Shown here: piece after piece, positions 41,711 to 50,600 of the stretch
How positions within the stretch are numbered: the stretch's first letter is position 1
How the letters are laid out: every line of letters begins with the position of its first letter
Assembly (NCBI GenBank): GCA_029309925.1
Contig: JARKND010000001.1
Location: 2,604,001-2,668,000, forward strand
Direction: 5' to 3'
Source: Fulvivirgaceae bacterium JP3-4
GTDB lineage: Bacteria > Bacteroidota > Bacteroidia > Cytophagales > Cyclobacteriaceae
DNA: 64,000 bases
The notes under the pieces: generated by a model
Databases searched by the model: none
The model's input: the letters and a program-made list of their open reading frames with translations, nothing else
Told to the model about the DNA's origin: nothing
Position numbers and translations under genes: made by a program

Positions 41711-43282
41711 TTACCGCGATGGAAGGCTATAGCTCTTCTCTTTCCTGAACGCAAGTGCTACACCATTGGACCATCCGAATCCGTCCTGGTTAGGATACTC
41801 CCCTCCGCCTGCAATCAGTGTTGTATCCATTACGTTATACTTTTCCATCATCTTTCCTGTAGCTTCATAGACGCGTTCGTTCTGTCTCAGCCAGCGATCA
41901 CGGATTTTGTCGGCCAGGTTGTCTATCTGATAATTTTTCAGCCCCTTGTAGGTCATCCATTGCAGCGGAGCCCAGCCGTTGGGCGCATCCCATTGCTGAT
42001 CGGTATCTGTCAGCGTGGTGACAACACCGCCAGGTTTCAGAAATTCATTTTCAATAACAGTTGCAGCTTTCTGTGCCAGATCTTTTGACGGCATTTCGAA
42101 AAATAAGGGGAAGATTCCTGCCAGCGATTTGACTCCGGTGCGCTCGCCTTTTACAAAATCATAATCGAAGAAATAATTCTTTTCAGGATCCCATGAAAAT
42201 GTAAGCAGCGCTCTTCTTCGCTGATCGGCACTTCGTGTGTATTTACGCGCGAGTTCAGTCTGGCCGCGAAGCTCATAGCCTTTGGCGATCATTCGCTCAA
42301 GATGGGCCATAAGACAGTTGAGATCGACAGGAACAATGTCTGTAGTGTGGATCGTTGCCAGTGATTTCCCATCGGCAAACCATCGGCTGCTGAAATCCCA
42401 GCCAGACTCTGCCGCAGATCGAAGATCTTTATACAGTTTTTTCTCGTTTGCTTTGTTCTGCTGACCAAGCGCGTAGTCCTCCTTGTACGCCTCCGGTCGC
42501 GGTGAGTCTCCCTTGTCGTAGTAGCGATTCATGATCGTGCCATCGCTAAGCATCACAACGTGCTGGACTGCAGTGCCGGGATTTTTTACGGAATCAAGTC
42601 CATTCATCCAGAACGAATATTCTTTCACCATGGCATCGAGGTAGTGATCCGCGGCAAGCGAATCGTATTCTTCAAGCTCTTTGACAATGAGTGAAAAGAA
42701 CGGAGGCTGTGAACGTGTGAGGTAATAATTGCGGTTTCCATTGGGAATAAAACCCACCGTGTTGATCAGGTGCGCAAAGTTCTTCACCATGCTTTGAATC
42801 AGGTCGTAGCGCTTCTGCGCCTTCAGGCCGAGGATCGTGAAGTAGCTGTCCCAATAGTAAACTTCGGAGAATCTTCCTCCGGGGACAACGTAGTCGTTGG
42901 GAAGAGCGATGAGTGAAGAGCGTGGTTCCGCATCATCCGCTTTTCTGGTCAGTGTTGGCCAAAGCTTCGTAATGTGTTCTTCCATTGCGAGCGTTGTGTC
43001 TGTCGTAAATGTGGATTTCGGTCTGACGGGCAAATCGAAATTCCGGTTGACGAATTCAACAAGGTCAAAATCCGGTTTCGATTTTACGGACTCGTATTCC
43101 TCCAGGATCTCTTCAATGTCGCGCTTCGGTGTGCAGTCGACAAAGGTCTTTGAATCCGGGAAGATGGCCTTCAGCTGGACATCATGGAAAAGTGAAGAAG
43201 TGTAGAAATTTATGGAGCGTCTTTCGCGGGTGGCGCATCCGATTAGAAACATCGCCATCCCCAGCATACAAAGGAGTTTCAT
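41711..43282 (-). CDS. periplasmic trehalase lipoprotein (GH37)
   Basis: Hydrolyses trehalose to two glucose molecules (EC 3.2.1.28). From the ATG at 43282 it is a 523-residue lipoprotein with Cys16 (FLIGCATRE). Both trehalase signatures are present: PGGRFSEVYYWDSY and QWDAPNGWAP. The catalytic Asp is in ESGWDFSSRW and the catalytic Glu in GGGEYPNQDGFGWSNG. The upstream in-frame ATG at 43300 would add six residues. It heads the trehalase-glpF-glpK operon, an uncommon pairing. A perfect 8-bp inverted repeat lies just upstream. Confidence in GH37 is high; the true substrate may be trehalose or a close alpha-glucoside. Confidence 0.93.
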   Translation of the reverse strand: MKLLCMLGMAMFLIGCATRERRSINFYTSSLFHDVQLKAIFPDSKTFVDCTPKRDIEEILEEYESVKSKPDFDLVEFVNRNFDLPVRPKSTFTTDTTLAMEEHITKLWPTLTRKADDAEPRSSLIALPNDYVVPGGRFSEVYYWDSYFTILGLKAQKRYDLIQSMVKNFAHLINTVGFIPNGNRNYYLTRSQPPFFSLIVKELEEYDSLAADHYLDAMVKEYSFWMNGLDSVKNPGTAVQHVVMLSDGTIMNRYYDKGDSPRPEAYKEDYALGQQNKANEKKLYKDLRSAAESGWDFSSRWFADGKSLATIHTTDIVPVDLNCLMAHLERMIAKGYELRGQTELARKYTRSADQRRRALLTFSWDPEKNYFFDYDFVKGERTGVKSLAGIFPLFFEMPSKDLAQKAATVIENEFLKPGGVVTTLTDTDQQWDAPNGWAPLQWMTYKGLKNYQIDNLADKIRDRWLRQNERVYEATGKMMEKYNVMDTTLIAGGGEYPNQDGFGWSNGVALAFRKEKSYSLPSR

Positions 43283-43304
43283 CCGATTGGTTTGATACAT
43301 CTAA

Positions 43305-43332
43305 ACTTAACACTAATTTCTGTTTGTTAAGT
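43305..43332. promoter_or_regulatory. inverted repeat upstream of the trehalase operon (candidate operator)
   Basis: ACTTAACA (43305-43312) and TGTTAAGT (43325-43332), perfect 8-bp arms with a 12-base spacer. It ends 23 bases before the chosen start codon. The 20-base centre spacing would suit a dimeric regulator on one face of the helix. Confidence 0.5.
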
Positions 43333-43823
43333 GAAGGCGTGGCAATTTTTATGTGAGGAGTCAAATCAGGGAAGGTGTCCCGGGCTTTAAAAGAACAGCA
43401 AGTGGCTGGTACGTGGCGACCATCATCCCGCTGAGTGTTAGAGTCCCGGGAGAGGTTGAGTATCGGTGGAAAAATCAGGTAAAATAGCATGTGTCGGATG
43501 GCGTAATGAAACGCAAACAGTGGGCATGAACCCGATCAACATGCAAGCGGATTGCGCAAGGGTATTTCACCGCTCGGTCTGGTGAATTGCGTGGCGCATT
43601 TTGATTTTAATGGCCTTTTCTACCAATATTTCGTCCCTCACCGGACTTGAATGCAACGACATATTGTTACCATTCAGCAAATAATTTAATCGTAGCAAAG
43701 TAGATTAGTGTTTAGCATCTACTCGCTTTTTACCGCGAGTATGCCATGAGCGCTATGTCTCGCCATGAGCGCATCAGAACTCCAACGCATTGGTATAAAA
43801 ATGTGTCGTGACCGTAGACGAGA
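43333..43823. other. gene-free gap with small repeats
   Basis: No credible gene was found in this ~490-base gap between the trehalase operon and the haloperoxidase-like gene. It holds a hairpin ACTCGC-N8-GCGAGT (43721-43740) and a direct repeat of GCCATGAGCGC (43743-43753 and 43762-43772). The rest carries no feature I can name. Confidence 0.6.
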
Positions 43824-45176
43824 TCAGTTCACATCCGCCAGTTCCTCTTTTCGGGTTTTTAGTTTTTCGAGAACGTAGCTTCCCAATGCACGGCCTTCGA
43901 TCATTCCGTTTTCTACGGCAGGGCGATAATGGATTCCGCCATACATCCTGCTGATTGCGGCCTCTTCAGCTGCATGCATGAATGAGTTGAACGATCGGAC
44001 AGAAAGGCCAAATTCTATCTCGGTTGAATCAGTGAAGGCAAAATTATCACCGAACAATTTTGTAAGCGCGGTGGCAGAGGCAGCGGAAATAACGCTGTGA
44101 CCACTGGTGTATTCCGGGAACGGAGGTGTTTGCAACAGGGGCACCCAATCCTCATCGATGTGCTGATTGATGAAACTCTCCGGACGGATGACACGGCTTC
44201 TGTATTTTTCATCCCAGCAGCTAATGAATCCATCGACCAGCGAAACAGCGACCAGTGCATAGGCTTCGGTTGATTCGACAAAATTTTTCTTTGCTTTGGC
44301 GCAGGCTACGTGTGTGATGTTCATCCAGTGGCCACCAGGGGAGATCTTCTTCGTGGCAAACATCACGTGACCTTTAACGTTCATTACGAATGGGTTGCAA
44401 TCCCAGAACGATGCGATCTGACGCTGCTCATCCGTCAGATTTTTTCCCATCTGATAAACTTCTTCCGCTTCCCTGAAGAACTTACTGTTTCGCTGCAGCG
44501 AAAAAGGCGTAGGCGCAGATGGCTTAAATTGCGCTGCCGAGTCAATTGCAAATGTTCTTATTTTGTTCCAATGTGGTTCAACGGCATCCATATACGCAGG
44601 AGGCGTGGGCTTCCAGGTTGCCGGTGAGTTCTCAATGGAGTATTTCGGGAATGAACGGCTTTGCTTGTAATTGTCTTTAGAAGACCACGCGAGGATGTGA
44701 TCGGCTACTTTAGTACCATAGGCAACAGACCTTTCAAAAACTTCTTCCGGCATGCCGGAGTTTCTGAACTGCGTCATGATGCTGTCGTAGAATACGTCCA
44801 TCTTATCTTCAGAAAAAACCAATGTGCGTCCGATCTTTAGCATCGCCTGCGTGCTGGCCAGCGGAAACGAATATTCCTGGCCAGGGTCGGGCTCCGGTGT
44901 TTTTTCAAGACCGTTCAGCTTGCCGGCAAGGCTTTCAAACTTGGGATCGAAATGACGTGCGGCTTCATAACCCGCAATGGACATATAGGCGTAAATGCGG
45001 GATGCCACCGGAGGAGAAAAAATATCATACACAATGACATCGGTCACCTGCTTGACAGAACCATGGATATATTCCGGATTTTGTGTCGTCAGTCGCCAGT
45101 CCTCCTGTGTCTCCCGGATGGTTGAACAGCCAAGGACAACTACACAAATCAATCCACTCAGCACCAGTTGTTTCAT
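43824..45176 (-). CDS. PAP2/vanadium-haloperoxidase-fold lipoprotein
   Basis: Envelope lipoprotein of 450 residues (Cys17, VVLGCSTIR). The C-terminal half has the three active-site motifs shared by vanadium haloperoxidases and PAP2 phosphatases: KYRSRVIRPESF, PEYTSGHSVISAASA with the GHS core, and SRMYGGIHYRPAVENG with the SRxxxGxH His. The protein has no membrane helices after the signal, as in the haloperoxidase-like branch. It may be a phosphatase or a peroxidase; the sequence does not decide. It is the last gene of the SusC/SusD operon and starts 67 bases after the GH65 gene ends. Confidence 0.85.
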   Translation of the reverse strand: MKQLVLSGLICVVVLGCSTIRETQEDWRLTTQNPEYIHGSVKQVTDVIVYDIFSPPVASRIYAYMSIAGYEAARHFDPKFESLAGKLNGLEKTPEPDPGQEYSFPLASTQAMLKIGRTLVFSEDKMDVFYDSIMTQFRNSGMPEEVFERSVAYGTKVADHILAWSSKDNYKQSRSFPKYSIENSPATWKPTPPAYMDAVEPHWNKIRTFAIDSAAQFKPSAPTPFSLQRNSKFFREAEEVYQMGKNLTDEQRQIASFWDCNPFVMNVKGHVMFATKKISPGGHWMNITHVACAKAKKNFVESTEAYALVAVSLVDGFISCWDEKYRSRVIRPESFINQHIDEDWVPLLQTPPFPEYTSGHSVISAASATALTKLFGDNFAFTDSTEIEFGLSVRSFNSFMHAAEEAAISRMYGGIHYRPAVENGMIEGRALGSYVLEKLKTRKEELADVN

Positions 45177-45243
45177 AGGGGTTTCGGGTAAAAAACAAAA
45201 ATACAGAATTGCCCGGGCAATCAAAACAGGGCTGCCAGCCGGC

Positions 45244-47271
45244 CTACTTTACGGTGAAATCTTTTTTCTGGATACCGACACCTTTGATCTGCAGCGACTT
45301 CCATTGCTTTGGAAGCATGCCTTTCTGCTGAACGATTCCCTGATCAGTGATCTGAAGACCACCGAATCCGGCAATCACGGCCTGCAGCATTCCACCTGCA
45401 CCTGTAGCAAAATAAGGGTTTGTGCCACCGGCCGTTTCAGCCAGCACACCGAAAGGCTGCACTTCATTCGGCTTGTAACTCTTCACAAACCAGGAATATG
45501 CTTTGTCAGGATTGCCGAGCTTCGCGTAGAGTGTCGCCAAAACTGAATTGCCCATCGCTGGACCATTGGGTGACATCCGTGGCTCGTAGTATTTCAGGTC
45601 CTTTTCAATCTGAGTACGATCGGTAATAATGTCCAATGGGTATGCCAAAAGGTTGACGTCTGCCTGTTTGATATCAACGCCATCGTAGGTGGCGTTCTCG
45701 CGCGTGACGCCATCAGGAAACTTGAGGATCGGAACATTCTGAGCAACGTGCTCCCAGTCGGGATTTGGTGCAAGGCCTAACTCCCTTGCCGCCTGACTTG
45801 CATAGCGCAATGAAGTAATAGCCATGCCGTTGGTGAATGCGTTGTTGTCGATATTCTCCTGCCATTCGTTGGCACCGATGACGTTGTTTATCTCGTAACG
45901 GCCCGGACCTTTTCGTTCCACCCTGCTCGACCAGAAGTCTGCAACTTCTTTCAGCACCGGGTATCCCCTGTCCCGCAGCCACGTTTTGTCTTTTGTGACC
46001 TGGTAGTATTTCCAGAAGGCCCATCCGACACATCCTGTGATGTGATGCTGGAATGGACCGGTAAGTGCCCACACAGGTGTATCTTCACTGCCTTCATCCG
46101 AACTTTCCCATGGGAACATTGCACCTTTATAACCATGAGAAAATGCATTCTGTCGCGCGGCTTCGAGGCGCTGGTACCTGTACTCCAGAACTGACTTTGC
46201 CATTTCGGGCTGCATCATGAGCAGCGGTGGATACATCCAAAGTTCCGTATCCCAAAACACGTGTCCATTATATCCAAGACCGGAAAGTCCCATAGGAGAA
46301 AGACTGAACGCGGTGCCTTCGCGGACAAATGAATACAGATGGTACAATGCAAAACGAATATCTTTCTGCGCCTGCAGATCGCCTTCTATCACAATGTCAC
46401 TTCGCCAGATTTTTTCCCATTCAGCTTCATGCCGTGCGAGTAAGCGTGCCGCACCTTCGAGGCGCGCAAAGACTGTCAGTCGCTCTGCTTCATTTAACGG
46501 ATCGTTATATACACCCGTTGATGTAGCTGACGCCACCACCCAGAACTGATAAGTCTGACCAGCCTTCAAATCTTTATAAAACTTCACGAGGTGCATGTTG
46601 TAATCCCAGTCTTCGTGAATCAGCACCGGTTCCTGTCCATGCGCTTCTGAGAAAATAATGCTGTTGCTGACTGCAACGGTGTGCCTGCCTGACGGGCTCT
46701 TGCCAACCGATGTTAAGAGCGGAATCTTTACGTGCGGCCTGTCAATTTCACTGTATAAATTTCTGACATCTGTTAAGTGGTTCGGTGCTTCGATTACGCT
46801 CATCGGAGTAATACGCACGTCTTTTTTTGCGGTGATCTCGATGCTGGCAAGGGCAGTGTATGGCAAATGTCTCAACGCATACAGTGTATGTCGTACTGAT
46901 ACTTTGTCACCAACATTGAATGTAGTGGCAAGTGCTGCCCGCTTCATATCCAGCGACTGCCTGTAATCGGAAATTTCCTTCTGGCCGATGCGCTGTCCAT
47001 CCACATCGAGATTCATGTTTATGTGATTGAAAGTCTTGAGAATGTTGGAAACGCGACCGCGCTGGTAGTAATCGTACACACCGTTGAGCACAACATCTCT
47101 AACCTTCATTGGTTCAGGTGATGATACCAGACCGATCATCCCGTTCGCCACCGTCACTCCATAATAATTGTTAGCATCTATCTTCGAGGCATCGATAGTC
47201 CAACCATTGTCCTGACCGAAGGACCCGGCAGAACATAAAATGAGCAGTGCAACTGGAAAAATGTGTTTCAT
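45244..47271 (-). CDS. secreted GH65 glycoside hydrolase (alpha-glucosidase type)
   Basis: Periplasmic enzyme of 675 residues with a signal peptide (LCSAGSFGQ, 1-19). The GH65 layout is an N-terminal beta-sandwich (to about 270) and an (alpha/alpha)6 barrel. The acid catalyst is E469 in NNVIGANEWQEN. E612 (FGVLAETAGGTNPYF) stands where the hydrolase branch has its catalytic base and where phosphorylases instead bind phosphate. From memory, the Flavobacterium johnsoniae alpha-1,2-glucosidase FjGH65A has the same pair at nearly the same spacing. So hydrolysis of kojibiose-like or other alpha-glucobiose links is more likely than phosphorolysis. It is two bases from the third FG-GAP gene. Confidence 0.88.
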   Translation of the reverse strand: MKHIFPVALLILCSAGSFGQDNGWTIDASKIDANNYYGVTVANGMIGLVSSPEPMKVRDVVLNGVYDYYQRGRVSNILKTFNHINMNLDVDGQRIGQKEISDYRQSLDMKRAALATTFNVGDKVSVRHTLYALRHLPYTALASIEITAKKDVRITPMSVIEAPNHLTDVRNLYSEIDRPHVKIPLLTSVGKSPSGRHTVAVSNSIIFSEAHGQEPVLIHEDWDYNMHLVKFYKDLKAGQTYQFWVVASATSTGVYNDPLNEAERLTVFARLEGAARLLARHEAEWEKIWRSDIVIEGDLQAQKDIRFALYHLYSFVREGTAFSLSPMGLSGLGYNGHVFWDTELWMYPPLLMMQPEMAKSVLEYRYQRLEAARQNAFSHGYKGAMFPWESSDEGSEDTPVWALTGPFQHHITGCVGWAFWKYYQVTKDKTWLRDRGYPVLKEVADFWSSRVERKGPGRYEINNVIGANEWQENIDNNAFTNGMAITSLRYASQAARELGLAPNPDWEHVAQNVPILKFPDGVTRENATYDGVDIKQADVNLLAYPLDIITDRTQIEKDLKYYEPRMSPNGPAMGNSVLATLYAKLGNPDKAYSWFVKSYKPNEVQPFGVLAETAGGTNPYFATGAGGMLQAVIAGFGGLQITDQGIVQQKGMLPKQWKSLQIKGVGIQKKDFTVK

Positions 47272-47273
47272 AA

Positions 47274-50200
47274 CTAGCGTAGTTTAAATCCAAGAACCGA
47301 ACTATTATTTCTTCCAACAAGATATGATTTTTCACCTCGTGGACCTTTCGTAAATTTAATATCGCGACCCTCACCCCGCACAATAAAGCCTGACTCTTTT
47401 GGCGGGATGGCCTTAAATCCACCGCTACCATCGCCTTGCAAGATCAAGCCCACTCCTGCGTCATACGGACCGATTTCCGGCTGAACCGCGGTCAGATTCC
47501 CGCACAGCATAAGGTCTTGTTTGCCGTCTTTGTTAAAATCATCAGTCAGAATACTGAAGATTGGAAAAAACTGAGCCTCTACGGGAAGCGCCTTCACAAT
47601 AAATTTGCCGTTGTCATTGATCATCAACACGGATCGAAATTCATTTGCCTGCATCACAGCCGAGTTGCCCTGCAGCTGCGGTGTTACAATGTCATCGAGC
47701 TCAACATTCCTGTAGTCGTAGTAATTCAGAAACTTCTTTTTAAGTGATGGTATCTGACGCACGAGCTGATCACGTGAAGTGAATGGATAACTCCTGTCAC
47801 CGTTGTAGTAAACGAGGATATGATCTGATCCTCCGTTCGAATCAAAGTCACCCAGGTACATGGTCAGCGGTTTTTCTTTTGTTGCTGTCAGCCGTGAGTT
47901 CAGACCCACATTGCCAGCGATCAGGTCATCATCACCATCGTTATCAATATCCGCTGCGACAACAGAATTCCACCACCCTTTTGTGTCAGCAAGACCATAT
48001 TCTGAAGTGCGATTGATGAAACGATGATCGGGTTGCTGAATCAAGATCGTCACCTGCATCCACTCTCCTGCCAACACAAGGTCAGGTCGGCTATCCTTGT
48101 TGATGTCCGTCCACGTTGCGTCCTTCACCATCCCGGGACGGTTGCGTGATGGATTGTCAAACGTGCTGCCACCGAGCCATCCTGAGTTCACAAGGAAATT
48201 TCCGGTGCCATCATTTTCGAGGAGATAGCTTACGGGACTCATCCCGTAGAGCATCGGAATAACAACGGCACCGATAAACAAATCCTGATCTCCATCGCCA
48301 TCATAATCCGATGGCTTCACACACGATGCGTGCAATGAAATAGCAGGAAGTTTTGCAGGTTGATGCGAAAAATTACCTTTACCGTCATTGACGTACAGTC
48401 GCGGATGCAGAAGTTCCTTTTTGTCAAGCTCTTCCTGCCCTCCGGACACAACCACCAAGTCGAGATCGCCATCTTTATCCGAATCGAAAAAGGCGGCATC
48501 AACATCTTCATGTTCGCGGTGCTGCACAAACGCGGCAACCGTCTTGAGGGAGAATTTTCCATCAGCCTGTCGCAAGAAAAGTTGTCCCGCCTGCCCTTTC
48601 GCCCCACCAACAAAGACATCATCCATACCGTCACCATTGATGTCACCTGTAGCGAGGCATGGGCCTTCAGTTGAAAACATGTGCGGGATCAGGCTTTCGC
48701 GATTAAATGCATTAAAGTCATTTTCCCTGTGTGTAAATGGTGGTGCCGTAGCCTGGACAAACATCGGAGGCTGCGCTTTTTCTTTTGTCTGGCTTTCCTT
48801 TGACTCGCTGTATCTCAACACCACATTTTTTTGGTCCGAGATCTCTGCCTGTGTAATTCGCAGATCAGGCCATGTCACCGTGACTGTAATCTTCGAAGTA
48901 GCAGCACGTCCAAACATCATTTCATAATCCGAAGACGAACACCATCCACGGGTGGGAAATAGTTGCTGAACCTGGCTGCCCTTGTCAGATGAAACTGTAA
49001 CCTTCGCACCAATAGCATTGAGATTGGCGCTGCCCGAGTCGCCTTTCAAAGAAATCTTCAAGAAAGTACCTGGTGCTGCTGTATTTTCATAAACACCAAC
49101 CATGCCGTTGATGCGGTTGACCACTATATCCGGATCACCGTCACCGTCAAGGTCGCCAATAGCGCCACCGTTGGAATATCCCGTCTCAGACAATCCCCAC
49201 TGTTGCGAAACATCTTCAAATGTCAGTTTGCCTGTATTGCGAAAAAAGAAATTGTTCACCTTGCCTTCCGGCATCTTGTTGATCCATGGGAGAACATCAG
49301 CCTGCTTCTGAACAGAGTCAGAAGAAATAAAATTGATATAGTCAAGATCGTTCGGACGTCTGACGATGCCGTTGGAGATAAACAGATCTTTGTATCCATC
49401 ACCGTCAAAGTCCTGCAGCAACGGTCCCCAGCTCCAGTCTGTCGCGCTGACCCCTGCAGCCAACGCTATATCCCTGAATGACACCGCGGCAGAATCGATC
49501 TTCCCCAGGTTGACTTGCAAGGTATTTCGCGATACCTGCTTGTGATAGCCATACTTCAATTTGAATGAATATACTTCGTAAGAGTCCTCGCCTGCAGATG
49601 TTTTGATCACCGATTCATCCTGCGGAAGCATATCAACCGTGACAATATCGGGCAACTGATCATTGTTGATGTCACCAATATCATTTCCCATGGAAAAACG
49701 GCTCGTGTGCGGCATGGATTTCTCCAGTTGTTGCGAGAATGTGCCGTCTTTCTGATTGATGTACAAATAATCGTTTTCGATAAAATCGTTGGAGATGTAA
49801 ATGTCGGGATACCCGTCTTCATTTAGATCCGAAACACCAATGCCAAGTCCGTAACCGATCTGACTTGAATAGATCCCTGCTTCGCGCGTAACATTAGTAA
49901 AGCTGTGTTTGCCCGTCTCTTTAAAAAGGTTTTTGTAGAGGCGGTCTCCCGCAAGCGAATCCGTCTGGTTGCGCAGGCTTACCTTCCCATAAGATCGCTG
50001 CGTATGCACGGAATGATTCAGCAGGTAGCAATCCAGATCGCCATCAAGATCATAGTCGAAGAACGAAGCCTGCGTTGAAAAACCCTGAAAGGATAAGCCA
50101 TACTCTTCTGTCCTGTCTGTGAACGTTAAATTGCCATTGTTGATAAAAAGCTGATTGAAGCCGTTGAACTTTTTGTAGTTTCCAACGCCACAGACGAAGA

Positions 50201-50600
50201 TGTCGAGGCGGCCATCGCTGTTGATGTCAACCATCGATACTCCTGTCTTCCAATTTCCTTTTGCTGCAACGCCTGCACTGGTGGTAATATCTTCGAATAC
50301 AAACTTGCCCTTGTTCAGGTAAAGTTTGTTTTCACCGCGGTTGGCAGACAGGTATACATCAGGCAAACCATCGTTGTTAATGTCCCCAATCGCTACTCCA
50401 CCACCGTTGTAATAATAAAGGTATTCAATAATATTGAAGTCCTGGTCGTCATGGAGCGCGTTGACAAAACGAATTCCCGTATCAGCAGAGTCGAGCTGAC
50501 GAAATAATGTTTGTGCAGGTGCAGCTTTTTCAGCTTCATTACAAGCCGCAAGTGTCAACACCGAAAACAAAACAAGAAGGATGTTAACGTGCCCTCTCAC
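47274..50600 (-). CDS. FG-GAP/VCBS-ASPIC double-propeller lipoprotein (third copy)
   Basis: Surface lipoprotein of 1108 residues, lipid Cys20 (LTLAACNEAEK). It has fourteen DxDxDG-type calcium loops: seven before (DINNDGLPD to DLDGDGDPD, about 70-490) and seven after (DINGDGMDD to DFNKDGKQD, about 655-1060) an ASPIC/UnbV segment (about 500-610, with VTVTWPD). This suggests two seven-bladed integrin-alpha-like propellers. Three cysteine-poor, acidic paralogs sit in tandem. The start is a GTG that overlaps the previous gene's stop (GTGA). A conserved helical insert (QIPSLKKKFLNYYDY) lies between loops 13 and 14. Function is not established; ligand or glycan binding at the surface is a fair guess. 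Confidence 0.88.
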   Translation of the reverse strand: MRGHVNILLVLFSVLTLAACNEAEKAAPAQTLFRQLDSADTGIRFVNALHDDQDFNIIEYLYYYNGGGVAIGDINNDGLPDVYLSANRGENKLYLNKGKFVFEDITTSAGVAAKGNWKTGVSMVDINSDGRLDIFVCGVGNYKKFNGFNQLFINNGNLTFTDRTEEYGLSFQGFSTQASFFDYDLDGDLDCYLLNHSVHTQRSYGKVSLRNQTDSLAGDRLYKNLFKETGKHSFTNVTREAGIYSSQIGYGLGIGVSDLNEDGYPDIYISNDFIENDYLYINQKDGTFSQQLEKSMPHTSRFSMGNDIGDINNDQLPDIVTVDMLPQDESVIKTSAGEDSYEVYSFKLKYGYHKQVSRNTLQVNLGKIDSAAVSFRDIALAAGVSATDWSWGPLLQDFDGDGYKDLFISNGIVRRPNDLDYINFISSDSVQKQADVLPWINKMPEGKVNNFFFRNTGKLTFEDVSQQWGLSETGYSNGGAIGDLDGDGDPDIVVNRINGMVGVYENTAAPGTFLKISLKGDSGSANLNAIGAKVTVSSDKGSQVQQLFPTRGWCSSSDYEMMFGRAATSKITVTVTWPDLRITQAEISDQKNVVLRYSESKESQTKEKAQPPMFVQATAPPFTHRENDFNAFNRESLIPHMFSTEGPCLATGDINGDGMDDVFVGGAKGQAGQLFLRQADGKFSLKTVAAFVQHREHEDVDAAFFDSDKDGDLDLVVVSGGQEELDKKELLHPRLYVNDGKGNFSHQPAKLPAISLHASCVKPSDYDGDGDQDLFIGAVVIPMLYGMSPVSYLLENDGTGNFLVNSGWLGGSTFDNPSRNRPGMVKDATWTDINKDSRPDLVLAGEWMQVTILIQQPDHRFINRTSEYGLADTKGWWNSVVAADIDNDGDDDLIAGNVGLNSRLTATKEKPLTMYLGDFDSNGGSDHILVYYNGDRSYPFTSRDQLVRQIPSLKKKFLNYYDYRNVELDDIVTPQLQGNSAVMQANEFRSVLMINDNGKFIVKALPVEAQFFPIFSILTDDFNKDGKQDLMLCGNLTAVQPEIGPYDAGVGLILQGDGSGGFKAIPPKESGFIVRGEGRDIKFTKGPRGEKSYLVGRNNSSVLGFKLR

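Noticed and set aside
45244-47271. maltose, trehalose or kojibiose phosphorylase
   Set aside because: The protein is secreted and has a Glu where phosphorylases bind phosphate.
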